A stretch of 64,000 nt of DNA from an uncultured Eubacterium sp. GTDB lineage: Bacteria; Bacillota; Clostridia; Lachnospirales; Lachnospiraceae. Where the stretch lies: the NCBI GenBank assembly GCA_910584245.1, contig CAJTZF010000002.1:62001-126000 (forward strand), in the 5' to 3' direction. The translations under genes and the position numbers were made by a program. The notes below the pieces were generated by a model. It was not told where the DNA came from, ran no database searches, and saw only the letters and a program-made list of their open reading frames with translations. Positions 8,471 through 17,700 of this stretch are shown here, in pieces (within the stretch, counting starts at the first letter, position 1; every line of letters starts with the position of its first letter).

Positions 8471-9175
8471 ATGATATATAAGAGAGTTTTGTTGAAGCTG
8501 AGTGGCGAGGCGCTTTCTGGTGACAAGGGAACCGGGTTTGACGAGGCCACCTGTATCGCAGTGGCGAAACAGATTCAGACACTTGTGGAGGAAGGATGCC
8601 AGGTGGCAATCGTAATCGGCGGGGGAAACTTCTGGAGAGGAAGAACGAGTGAGACGATTCAGAGAAACCAGGCGGACCAGATCGGGATGCTTGCCACGGT
8701 GATGAATTGTATTTATATGTCAGAAATATGCAGGCATGTGGGATTGATGACTCAGGTGCTGACGCCATTTGCATGCGGTTCCTTTACGAAACTTTTCAGC
8801 CGTGACCGGGTGGAGAAATACTTTAAGAAAGGAATCGTAGTCTTTCTTGCGGGAGGAACAGGGCATCCTTATTTTTCTACAGATACGGCGACGGCGCTCC
8901 GTGCGGTGGAGATCCAGGCAGACGCTATCCTGGCGGCCAGGTCGGTCGATGGTGTCTACGATTCGGATCCGAAAGAAAACCCCGATGCCAAAAAATACGA
9001 GACAATTTCTATTTCAAAAATCATAGATGAGAAGCTTGGCGTCGTTGATTTGGCGGCAGCGGTGCTCTGTTATGAGAATAAAATGCCGATGTGCGTATTT
9101 GGCTTAAATGAGGAAAACAGTATCGTAAATTGTGTCAATGGAAATTGTACGGGTACGGTCGTTACCGTTGACTAG
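8471..9175 (+). CDS. pyrH: UMP kinase
   Basis: 234 residues, full length for bacterial PyrH. KRVLLKLSGEALSG is the phosphate-binding start; VIGGGNFWRGR and GGTGHPYFSTDTATALRA are the catalytic and UMP-binding motifs, and ILAARSVDGVYDSDPK is a further signature. It phosphorylates UMP to UDP with ATP. It opens the conserved pyrH-frr-uppS-cdsA-dxr-rseP-ispG-polC order. Confidence 0.97.
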   Translation: MIYKRVLLKLSGEALSGDKGTGFDEATCIAVAKQIQTLVEEGCQVAIVIGGGNFWRGRTSETIQRNQADQIGMLATVMNCIYMSEICRHVGLMTQVLTPFACGSFTKLFSRDRVEKYFKKGIVVFLAGGTGHPYFSTDTATALRAVEIQADAILAARSVDGVYDSDPKENPDAKKYETISISKIIDEKLGVVDLAAAVLCYENKMPMCVFGLNEENSIVNCVNGNCTGTVVTVD

Positions 9176-9189
9176 ACAGGGAGGTTATC

Positions 9190-9744
9190 ATGGAATTTAG
9201 TACGAATATATACGAAGAAAAAATGGAGAAGTCGTTGTCTAATTTGCAGGAGGATTATGTGTCGATCCGTGCAGGACGTGCGAATCCACACATTCTTGAC
9301 AAAATTCAGGTTGATTATTATGGAACACCTTCCCCGCTTCAATCAGTAGCAAATATTTCGGTGCCAGAGGCGAGAATGATTCTTATTCAGCCGTGGGAAT
9401 CGAGTTTGATTAAAGATATTGAAAAGGCGATTTTATCTTCTGATCTCGGTCTGACGCCGGCCAATGACGGGAAAGCAGTCCGTCTCGCTTTTCCTGAGCT
9501 GACTGAGGAGCGCCGGAAGGAGCTTGTCAAGGATGTTAAGAAAAAAGGCGAAAATGCAAAAGTTGCCGTCCGCAACATCCGCCGCGATGCAAACGATGCG
9601 ATCAAGAAGCAGAATAAGGCAAATGAAATTTCGGATGATGAGCAGAAGCAGTTAGAAGATCAGATCCAAAAGCTGACGGATAAATACATCGCGAAGATTG
9701 ACGGGGCGATGGAGGCAAAATCTACAGAAGTTATGACAGTGTAA
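9190..9744 (+). CDS. frr: ribosome recycling factor
   Basis: 184 residues, typical for RRF. Signatures include MEKSLSNLQEDYVSIRAGRANPHILDKI near the N-terminus, VDYYGTPSPLQSVANISVPEARMILIQPW, and LTEERRKELVKDVKKKGENAKVAVRNIRRDAND. With EF-G it splits the post-termination ribosome. It lies 14 bases after pyrH behind a GGGAGG site and 33 bases before uppS. Confidence 0.97.
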   Translation: MEFSTNIYEEKMEKSLSNLQEDYVSIRAGRANPHILDKIQVDYYGTPSPLQSVANISVPEARMILIQPWESSLIKDIEKAILSSDLGLTPANDGKAVRLAFPELTEERRKELVKDVKKKGENAKVAVRNIRRDANDAIKKQNKANEISDDEQKQLEDQIQKLTDKYIAKIDGAMEAKSTEVMTV

Positions 9745-9777
9745 GCAAGCGAAAAATGCAAGCATATGAGGAATGTT

Positions 9778-10491
9778 ATGAGTGATAAGGATATTCAGGC
9801 GCCAGAGCATGTGGCCATTATTCTGGATGGAAATGGAAGATGGGCGAAAAAGCGTTTTTTGCCGAGAAAGGCAGGACATGCGGCAGGCAGTAAGGCGGTA
9901 GAACAGATCTGTGAGGATGCGTGGAATCTCGGTATTAAATATTTGACAGTGTACGCATTTTCCACAGAAAACTGGAAGCGTCCCAAGGATGAGGTGGACG
10001 CTTTGATGAAGCTCCTCCGTCAGTATTTGAAAGACTGTATTAAGCGAAGTATGAAAAATAATATGTGCGTTAAGGTACTCGGCGATGTTACTCCTTTGGA
10101 TGATGATCTAAAGGAAAGCATTCAAAAGCTGGAAGAAGTGTCGAAAAACAATACAGGACTGCATTTTCAAGTTGCACTAAATTACGGAAGCCGCGATGAG
10201 ATGCTTCGCGCAATGAAGAAATTGGTGGAGGATATTGCAGCTGGTGACAAGTCGGCAGACGATATTTCTGAGGATTTGTTTCAGGAGTATTTGGATACGA
10301 AGGGGATTCCAGATCCCGACCTGCTGATTCGAACGAGCGGTGAAGAGCGGCTGTCAAATTTTCTATTGTGGCAGCTCGCTTATACGGAATTTTATTTTAC
10401 CGATGTTCTGTGGCCCGATTTTAATAAAAAGGAATTGCAAAAGGCAATCGCCTATTATAATCATCGTGATCGAAGATTTGGTGGGGCCTGA
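9778..10491 (+). CDS. uppS: undecaprenyl diphosphate synthase (cis-prenyltransferase)
   Basis: 237 residues. HVAIILDGNGRWAKKR is the catalytic Asp motif (Leu replaces the more common Met before DGN), followed by YLTVYAFSTENWKRP, and RTSGEERLSNFLLWQLAYTEFYF with WPDF near the end. It makes the C55 lipid carrier precursor for peptidoglycan and other wall polymers. The ATG at 9778 is favoured because GAGGA lies 5 bases upstream; the ATG at 9766 has no ribosome site and contains that sequence as codons. It overlaps no neighbour and is followed after 13 bases by cdsA. Confidence 0.95.
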   Translation: MSDKDIQAPEHVAIILDGNGRWAKKRFLPRKAGHAAGSKAVEQICEDAWNLGIKYLTVYAFSTENWKRPKDEVDALMKLLRQYLKDCIKRSMKNNMCVKVLGDVTPLDDDLKESIQKLEEVSKNNTGLHFQVALNYGSRDEMLRAMKKLVEDIAAGDKSADDISEDLFQEYLDTKGIPDPDLLIRTSGEERLSNFLLWQLAYTEFYFTDVLWPDFNKKELQKAIAYYNHRDRRFGGA

Positions 10492-10504
10492 AAGGAGTCT
10501 TTAT

Positions 10505-11311
10505 ATGTTTACCAAACGCTTGATAAGTGCTCTGGTTTTGCTTGCTGTGATGGGAACTGCATTGGCGGTGGGCGGAACCTTATTGCTATGTTTGAGTGTA
10601 ATCACTGCCCTTTTGGGAAGCTTTGAGCTGTTGCGGGTAGACCATATGCAAAAAAGTGTGCCGGGATGTATGAGTTATATCTCGGTTATTGGTTTTTATT
10701 TGTTATTATTTTGGCAGCGGGGGGATTTGGTTGAATTTTGGGTTGCAGCGACGGCTGTTCTTATGCTTTCGGCTTACGTGGTTACTTATCCCAAGCATCA
10801 TATAAAGGAAATTGCACTGTGTCTGTTTGCCGTTATTTATGTCGGGGTTTTAATGTCATATTTGTACCAGACCCGGTGTCTGGTATATGGGAATTGGTTT
10901 GTCTGGCTGATTCTGATCAGTGCTTCCGGTTCCGACACTCTTGCTTATCTGACGGGGAGTCTCATTGGAAAGCATCATTTTTCTGAATTAAGTCCGAAAA
11001 AGACGATAGAGGGCTGCGTCGGCGGCGTGGTAGGGGCGGCGCTTCTGGCAGGTATTTACTCTCTGTTTTTGCCAGAGGGGGCGGCGCGTATGTTTGATAT
11101 CAATGTGCAGCTTGCCTTTGTCGGTATTGGCGCGATGGGGTCGGTGGTTTCCCAATTCGGTGATCTGGCAGCATCGGCAGTGAAGCGGAATTATGGGGTA
11201 AAAGATTACAGTGATTTAATTCCGGGGCACGGCGGCGTGCTGGACCGGATTGATAGCATTCTATTTGTGTCGCCATTAGTATATTATATGTTATATTGGT
11301 TTGTTATTTGA
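10505..11311 (+). CDS. cdsA: phosphatidate cytidylyltransferase
   Basis: 268 residues with about seven or eight membrane helices. The C-terminal family signature is complete: SAVKRNYGVKDYSDLIPGHGGVLDRID near residues 230-257, which carries the metal and CTP-binding acidic residues. It makes CDP-diacylglycerol from phosphatidic acid and CTP at the membrane. The start MFTKRLISALVLLAV at 10505 follows AAAGGAG; longer in-frame readings run into uppS and lack support. Confidence 0.94.
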   Translation: MFTKRLISALVLLAVMGTALAVGGTLLLCLSVITALLGSFELLRVDHMQKSVPGCMSYISVIGFYLLLFWQRGDLVEFWVAATAVLMLSAYVVTYPKHHIKEIALCLFAVIYVGVLMSYLYQTRCLVYGNWFVWLILISASGSDTLAYLTGSLIGKHHFSELSPKKTIEGCVGGVVGAALLAGIYSLFLPEGAARMFDINVQLAFVGIGAMGSVVSQFGDLAASAVKRNYGVKDYSDLIPGHGGVLDRIDSILFVSPLVYYMLYWFVI

Positions 11312-11342
11312 AATTTGGTTGTAAGAGGAATGGAGAGAACGG

Positions 11343-12533
11343 ATGATACGGAATTTGTGCGTGCTGGGTTCAACCGGCTCGATAGGAACGCAGACGCTGG
11401 ACGTAGTAGATAACAATTCGGATGAACTTCATGTCTTGTCGATGACAGCAGGTGATAATTTGGAACGGTTTTTAGGGCAGATCGTCAAATATACACCACA
11501 AAAGGTCAGCGTAAGAAGTGAAGAGGGCGCCGCACAGCTGAAAAACATGTTGCTGGAGCGGCAGAAGGGAGAATCGTTTCCGATGCCGGACATCGCTTAT
11601 GGCATGGAGGGCTTTATCGAATGTGCCACGATGCCGGACGTGCATATCGTAGTAGCCGCTATGGTAGGGATGATTGGTCTTCGCCCAGTCATGGAAGCAA
11701 TTCGCCACCGCAAGCATATTGCCCTGGCAAATAAGGAAACGCTTGTGACAGCGGGACACCTGATTATGCCGCTGGCAGAGGCCCATGATGTGCCGGTTCT
11801 TCCGGTAGACAGTGAGCATTCAGCTATTTTCCAGGCATTGCAGAGCGGTTCCTCTGAGGAGATTGAACACATTTATCTGACCGCATCCGGCGGACCATTT
11901 CGCCATTTTACGGCGGAAGAGTTACGGACTGTTACGGTGGAGCAGGCGCTTGCCCACCCGAACTGGAATATGGGAAAGAAAATTACGATTGATTCGGCTA
12001 CAATGATAAATAAGGGACTAGAGATCATTGAGGCATGTTGGTTGTTCCATGTAGGACTTGAGAAAGTTCATGTGCTTGTGCAGCCAAATAGCATCATACA
12101 TTCGATGGTCGGATTCCGGGATGGTTCCGTAATGGCCCAGTTAGGCGTTCCGGATATGAGGCTCCCGATCCAGTATGCCTTAATGTATCCGGCGCGTCCG
12201 AAATTATCCGGCGACCGCTTAAATTTTGAGGAACTGTCCTCTATATGTTTTGAAAAGCCGAATACAGACGTACTGAGGGGAATAGAACTGGCAAAACGCT
12301 CATTTGAGACCGGAGGCAGTATGACTACGGTAATGAATGCGGCAAACGAGTTTGCCGTGGCAAAATTTTTAAAGCGGGAAATTGGTTTTGCAGACATTTA
12401 TGCCATGATTGAATATGCCATGAATCGTCATGCGTTCATAAAAAATCCATCATTGGATGATATATTAGAAACTGAGCGGGAGACGTATCTTTTGCTGGAA
12501 AAGGATTTTGAACAATGCAAGGCATTGATATGA
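11343..12533 (+). CDS. dxr: 1-deoxy-D-xylulose 5-phosphate reductoisomerase
   Basis: 396 residues, usual length. The NADPH-binding start is LCVLGSTGSIGTQTLDVV; ALANKETLVTAG, PVDSEHSAIFQAL, LTASGGPFRHF and HPNWNMGKKITIDSATMINKGLE are the metal and substrate motifs. It makes 2-C-methyl-D-erythritol 4-phosphate, the committed step of the non-mevalonate isoprenoid route, and shares that pathway with ispG three genes on. Its end is close to the rseP start, which argues for coupled translation. Confidence 0.97.
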   Translation: MIRNLCVLGSTGSIGTQTLDVVDNNSDELHVLSMTAGDNLERFLGQIVKYTPQKVSVRSEEGAAQLKNMLLERQKGESFPMPDIAYGMEGFIECATMPDVHIVVAAMVGMIGLRPVMEAIRHRKHIALANKETLVTAGHLIMPLAEAHDVPVLPVDSEHSAIFQALQSGSSEEIEHIYLTASGGPFRHFTAEELRTVTVEQALAHPNWNMGKKITIDSATMINKGLEIIEACWLFHVGLEKVHVLVQPNSIIHSMVGFRDGSVMAQLGVPDMRLPIQYALMYPARPKLSGDRLNFEELSSICFEKPNTDVLRGIELAKRSFETGGSMTTVMNAANEFAVAKFLKREIGFADIYAMIEYAMNRHAFIKNPSLDDILETERETYLLLEKDFEQCKALI

Positions 12534-12550
12534 GCAGAATGGAGGTAACG

Positions 12551-13678
12551 ATGGGCAGTACAAATATTTTGATTGCGATTCTTATTTTTAGTGTTATTAT
12601 TTTGTTTCATGAGTTGGGACATTTCTTGCTTGCGAAGGCAAATAAAGTGGGAGTGATTGAGTTTTCACTTGGTATGGGACCTAGAATTGTCTCGTTTGCA
12701 AAAACAGACGGCGGTTTTCGCCTGAAATTTTTTGGTTCCAGCAAATATTTTGAAGAGCATAAGGAATTTGAGGACCACACGATTTATTCCTGGAAAATCC
12801 TTCCTCTTGGCGGTTCTTGTATGATGCTTGGTGAGATGGAGAATTTGGAAAATGACAAGGCATTTGGGAAAAAGAGTGTTCTGGCAAGAATGTCTATTAT
12901 TTTTGCGGGGCCGTTTTTCAATTTTATACTTGCCTTTGCACTGGCATTGTGCGTGATTGGAATGGTCGGGTATGATAAGGCGCAGATCACAGATGTGGAG
13001 GTGGGCATGCCAATCGAGCAGAGCGGCTTTCAGGACGGTGATATTATAACAGAGATTAATGGGAGGAATATTGTCGTGAACCGGGAGCTGATTTATTATT
13101 TGCAGTTCCATCCCCTCTCAGATGCGCCAGTGGAGCTGAAAGCGGAGCGTGACGGAAAAGAGATTACGGCGACGGTTACGCCGAAGCTCGTAAAAAATGA
13201 TGAGGGCCAGGAGGTATACCGTCTCGGGTTTGCCTATGGGGTCGGCAGGACAAAAACAGGCCTGTGGGATACGGTGAAATATTCGGCATACGAGGTTAAG
13301 TTTTGGATCTGCACGACGATGGAGAGTTTGTGGCAGATGATTACGGGAAAGGTGAGCGCCAAAGAGATATCAGGCCCGGTTGGTATTATTCATACGGTCG
13401 GGGACGTCGTCGACCAGAGCCGGAAGGATGGCCTTAAGTATGTATGGCTCAATATTTTCAGTATGGGAATACTACTTACAGCGAACCTCGGAGTGGTGAA
13501 TCTTTTTCCGATTCCCGTTTTGGATGGAGGCAGGCTGCTATTTCTCATTATTGAGGGAATACGCAAGAAACCGCTTCCAGAGAAATTTGAGAGTTATGTC
13601 AATGCAGGTGGGTTTGCTTTATTAATGTTGCTTATGGTATTTACTTTTGCAAATGACATTTTGAATCTAATGCATTAA
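12551..13678 (+). CDS. rseP: site-2 intramembrane metalloprotease RseP/RasP
   Basis: 375 residues. The zinc motif HELGH (residues 20-24) is in the first membrane helix. A PDZ-like domain spans about 150-230 (DVEVGMPIEQSGFQDGDIITEINGR), and the second active-site motif NLFPIPVLDGGRLLF lies near 325, between the last helices. It cleaves membrane-anchored anti-sigma factors or signal-peptide remnants. The start at 12551 is chosen because GGAGG ends 5 bases before it; two further in-frame ATGs lie upstream inside the end of dxr. The gap to ispG is 17 bases. Confidence 0.94.
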   Translation: MGSTNILIAILIFSVIILFHELGHFLLAKANKVGVIEFSLGMGPRIVSFAKTDGGFRLKFFGSSKYFEEHKEFEDHTIYSWKILPLGGSCMMLGEMENLENDKAFGKKSVLARMSIIFAGPFFNFILAFALALCVIGMVGYDKAQITDVEVGMPIEQSGFQDGDIITEINGRNIVVNRELIYYLQFHPLSDAPVELKAERDGKEITATVTPKLVKNDEGQEVYRLGFAYGVGRTKTGLWDTVKYSAYEVKFWICTTMESLWQMITGKVSAKEISGPVGIIHTVGDVVDQSRKDGLKYVWLNIFSMGILLTANLGVVNLFPIPVLDGGRLLFLIIEGIRKKPLPEKFESYVNAGGFALLMLLMVFTFANDILNLMH

Positions 13679-13695
13679 ATGTACTGGGAGGAGTT

Positions 13696-14745
13696 ATGAA
13701 ATCAAAAGAAGTGGTGATTGGGAACGTAAAGATTGGCGGAGGAAATCCGATCGCAGTACAGTCGATGACGAATACGAAAACAGAAGATGTCAGTGCGACT
13801 GTCGACCAGATCAACCGGCTGGTGCAGGCCGGATGCGATATTGTCCGGGTGGCAGTTCCCACGATGGAGGCGGCAGAGGCGATTGCTGGTATTAAGAGGC
13901 ATGTATCAATACCGGTTGTGGCGGATATTCATTTTGATTACCGGCTCGCAATCGCCGCAGTAGAACACGGCGCTGATAAAATCCGCATCAATCCGGGTAA
14001 TATCGGAAGTGAGGAACGGATCCGGGCTGTCGTGGACAAATGCACCGAGCGGAATATCCCGGTCCGGGTCGGTGTAAATAGCGGTTCGCTTGAAAAGCAT
14101 CTCCTCCGCAAGTACGGAGGCGTCACACCGGAGGCGCTCGTTGAGAGTGCGCTCGGTAAGGTCCGCATAATTGAGGATATGGGATGCAAAAATTTGGTTA
14201 TTAGTATAAAGACCTCGGATGTGAGGAATGGCATCCGGGCGCATGAGATTATAGCGGAGAGAACCGATTATCCGCTGCACGTAGGAATTACCGAGTCTGG
14301 TACGGTTATGTCCGGCAGCATAAAGTCCGCAGTCGGTATTGGCTGTATACTATATCAGGGAATCGGGGATACGATCCGCGTGTCGCTTACCGGGGATCCT
14401 GTGGAGGAGGTCCGGGCCGCCCATATGATTTTGCGCTCGCTTGGATTGAAGAAGGGCGGTATCAATGTAGTATCCTGCCCGACATGCGGGAGAACCCAGA
14501 TTGATCTCATTTCCCTTGCTACAAAAGTAGAACAAATGGTTCAGAACTTTGATCTGGATATTACCGTTGCGGTGATGGGTTGTGCCGTAAATGGCCCAGG
14601 TGAGGCGAAGGAGGCGGATCTTGGCATTGCTGGCGGAATAGGAGAGGGACTTCTCATCAAAAAGGGTGAAATCGTGAGGAAGGTGCCGGAAGAACAGGTA
14701 CTGGAGGCGCTGCGGCAGGAATTAATAAACTGGGAGCGGGGATAA
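13696..14745 (+). CDS. ispG: 4-hydroxy-3-methylbut-2-en-1-yl diphosphate synthase
   Basis: 349 residues, the short bacterial form. Signatures: VIGNVKIGGGNPIAVQSMTNTKT at the start, VADIHFDYRLA and KIRINPGNIG in the barrel, and the iron-sulfur ligands in SCPTCGRTQID and GCAVNGPGEA near the end. It reduces MEcPP to HMBPP in the isoprenoid pathway using a [4Fe-4S] cluster. GGGAGG precedes the ATG. polC begins two bases after its stop. Confidence 0.97.
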   Translation: MKSKEVVIGNVKIGGGNPIAVQSMTNTKTEDVSATVDQINRLVQAGCDIVRVAVPTMEAAEAIAGIKRHVSIPVVADIHFDYRLAIAAVEHGADKIRINPGNIGSEERIRAVVDKCTERNIPVRVGVNSGSLEKHLLRKYGGVTPEALVESALGKVRIIEDMGCKNLVISIKTSDVRNGIRAHEIIAERTDYPLHVGITESGTVMSGSIKSAVGIGCILYQGIGDTIRVSLTGDPVEEVRAAHMILRSLGLKKGGINVVSCPTCGRTQIDLISLATKVEQMVQNFDLDITVAVMGCAVNGPGEAKEADLGIAGGIGEGLLIKKGEIVRKVPEEQVLEALRQELINWERG

Positions 14746-14747
14746 AC

Positions 14748-17700
14748 GTGGAACATTTTTTTGATGCATTTTCAAAGTTGAATTGCAGTGAATATATGAA
14801 AAGAGAATATGAAGATGTCATGGTTGAGAAAATCAGCGCATCACAGTCGAAAAAGCTGGTATTTATTTATTGCAACAAATACCGGCTCTTGTCGTATAAA
14901 AAAATACGGGACATGGAAAAAGAGTTGTATAAGCAGGTGTTTAAGCGGCTTGGATTTCATCCGCAGCTGCGGATCGCATATCCGGAACTGGGGCATATGC
15001 CGCTCGCCGAACTAGTTTCCCGCGTGGAAGAGGATATAAAAGAAGAGATCCGCCAAAAAGATCTTGTAAACGGACTTGAGTTTTGTAAGGAGCCGTTTGA
15101 AGTGGAAGGGGAGTCGCTATACATCACGTGTGGGGACTCTTTTTTGACAAGAAGGAGGTCGGATGGCCTGGGGGATTTTTTACACTCCTTATTTTTGCAG
15201 CGGTTTGGCAAAGAGATTTCCATCGGGTTTCATTTTGTAGAGTATGAGCGGAAAAGGGACTGGGAGCCGGAATTATATGTAGTGAGGCAGGAGAAAAAAG
15301 AAAAACAGCAAGCGCAGAGAGAGGAAAAGGGAGAGAAGCCGGAGAAAATTGTTTCCTCTAGTAAACCTATTTCGGGGGAGAAGCCGCCGGCGGCACAGAG
15401 GACGAAAGGGCAGCGCAGCAGCTACCGGCGTCCGTCCAATGATCCCGGGGTGTTTTACGGAAGAAATTGTGAGGGTACTGTTGTTCCGATTAAGGAGATA
15501 CAGGATGAGATCGGTGAAGTGGTTATTGACGGGCAGATCCGCAAAGTGGACAGCAGGGATATCAAAGGGGAAAAGAAAATTGTCACCTTTGCCCTGACAG
15601 ACTACACAGATACCATTGTGTGCAAAGTATTTATCAAAAATGAACAGATCATTGACACCGACTTTTTTGAATTTGTAAAAAAGGGTAATTTTGTGAGGGT
15701 CAAGGGGATTGCCAGCCTGGATTCTTATGATAAGGAAATTCGGATTGGCGGTATTGTGGGTATGAAAGAGATCAAGGATTTCCGGGTTGGCAGGAGCGAC
15801 CAGGCGCCGGTGAAGCGGGTGGAGCTGCACGCCCACACACAGATGAGCGATATGGATGGGATTACCCATGCGAAGCAGCTCGTAACCCGCGCGCACGCGT
15901 GGGGACACCGTGCGGTAGCCATTACGGATCACGGTGTGGTACAGGCATTTCCCGACGCCAATCATGCCTTGGAGGGACTAAAACTTTCAGACGATGATGA
16001 TTTCAAAATTTTGTATGGCTGCGAAGCCTATTTAGTCGATGATTTGAGCGATCTCGCTGTGGAGAACGGGAAAGGACAGAAACTGACCGGCGATTTTGTC
16101 GTATTTGATCTCGAGACGACGGGATTTTCCCCGGTTAATGATAAGATTATCGAAATTGGCGCCGTCCGGGTCAGCGGCGGAAAGATTTCAGAGCGGTACA
16201 GTACCTTTGTTAATCCGGGCATTCACATTCCGGACCGGATCACGGAACTTACGACGATTACTGACAGTATGGTGGCAGACGCCCCTCCGATTGAGCGCGT
16301 TTTGCCGGAATTTTTGGATTTTATCGGTGACTGTGCGCTTGTAGCGCACAATGCGGGGTTCGATCACGGATTTCTCAGGGAAAAAGCGGGGGAACAGGGG
16401 ATTGTCACGGATTTTACCGTAGTGGATACGGTAGGCCTAGCCAGGGTTTTGTTCCCGGATCTGGCAAAGTTTAAGCTGAACCACATTGCGAAGAAATTAA
16501 AGATTTCGCTTGAGAACCATCACCGGGCGGTTGATGATGCGGGCGCCACAGCTGAAATTTTTGAGCGTTTTGTGGAGTTGTTTGCCGAACAGGATGTGCA
16601 CGATTTGACAAAGCTCTCGGAAATAACGGCCGGGGCGGCGGATATTGTGAAAAAGAAGCCCTCCTTCCATGCGATTATTTTTGCGACGAATGAAACGGGA
16701 CGGGTTAATTTATACCGGCTTGTCTCTATGGGGCACCTCGACTACTTTTACCGGCGTCCCCGCATCCCGAAAAGCATGTTCCAAAAATACCGGGAGGGGC
16801 TTATTATTGGTTCTGCCTGTGAGGCGGGGGAATTGTACCGCGCCCTTTTAGACGATGCGCCGGACGAGCGTCTGCGGGAGCTTGTGGAATTTTATGATTA
16901 TCTGGAAATCCAGCCGCTCGGCAACAATCAGTTTATGATTGAGAGTGAGAGGATTGAGAAAATAAACAGCGTGGACGACTTAAAGGAGATGAACCGCCGT
17001 ATCGTGGAACTGGGGGAGCGCTACGGAAAGCCGGTGGCCGCCACCTGTGACGTGCATTTTCTTGACCCGGAGGATGAAATTTACCGCAGAATTATTTTTG
17101 CGGGCAAGAAGATGAAGGATGCAGACGACCAGCCGCCTCTCTATTTGCGGACGACAGAGGAGATGCTGGAGGAGTTTTCTTATCTCGGTGAGAAAAAGGC
17201 TTATGAGGTCGTCGTGACAAATACAAATCTCATTGCGGATCGGATTGAGAAAATGTCCCCGGTATATCCGGACAAATGTCCGCCTGTCATCCCGAAATCG
17301 GATGAAATGCTGCGGGACATCTGTTATAAAAAGGCCGTCAGTATGTACGGGGATCCCCTTCCGCCGCAGGTTAAAGGGCGGCTGGACCATGAGCTGGACT
17401 CTATTATAAAAAATGGATTTGCCGTTATGTACATTATTGCCCAGAAGCTTGTGTGGAAGTCAAATGAGGACGGCTATCTCGTCGGGTCCCGTGGCTCCGT
17501 CGGCTCCTCCTTTGTCGCTACGATGTCTGGAATTACCGAAGTAAATCCGCTGCCGGCCCATTACTATTGTGGGAAATGCCACTATGTAGATTTTGAATCT
17601 AAAGAGGTGAAGCAATATGCGGGAAGCTCGGGATGTGATATGCCGCCGAAAAACTGTCCGAAGTGCGGCCAGCCGCTGATTCAGGATGGGCATGATATTC

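Noticed and set aside
15273..15965. 230-codon minus-strand frame
   Set aside because: Antisense to polC OB-fold and PHP coding sequence; no domain and no ribosome site.
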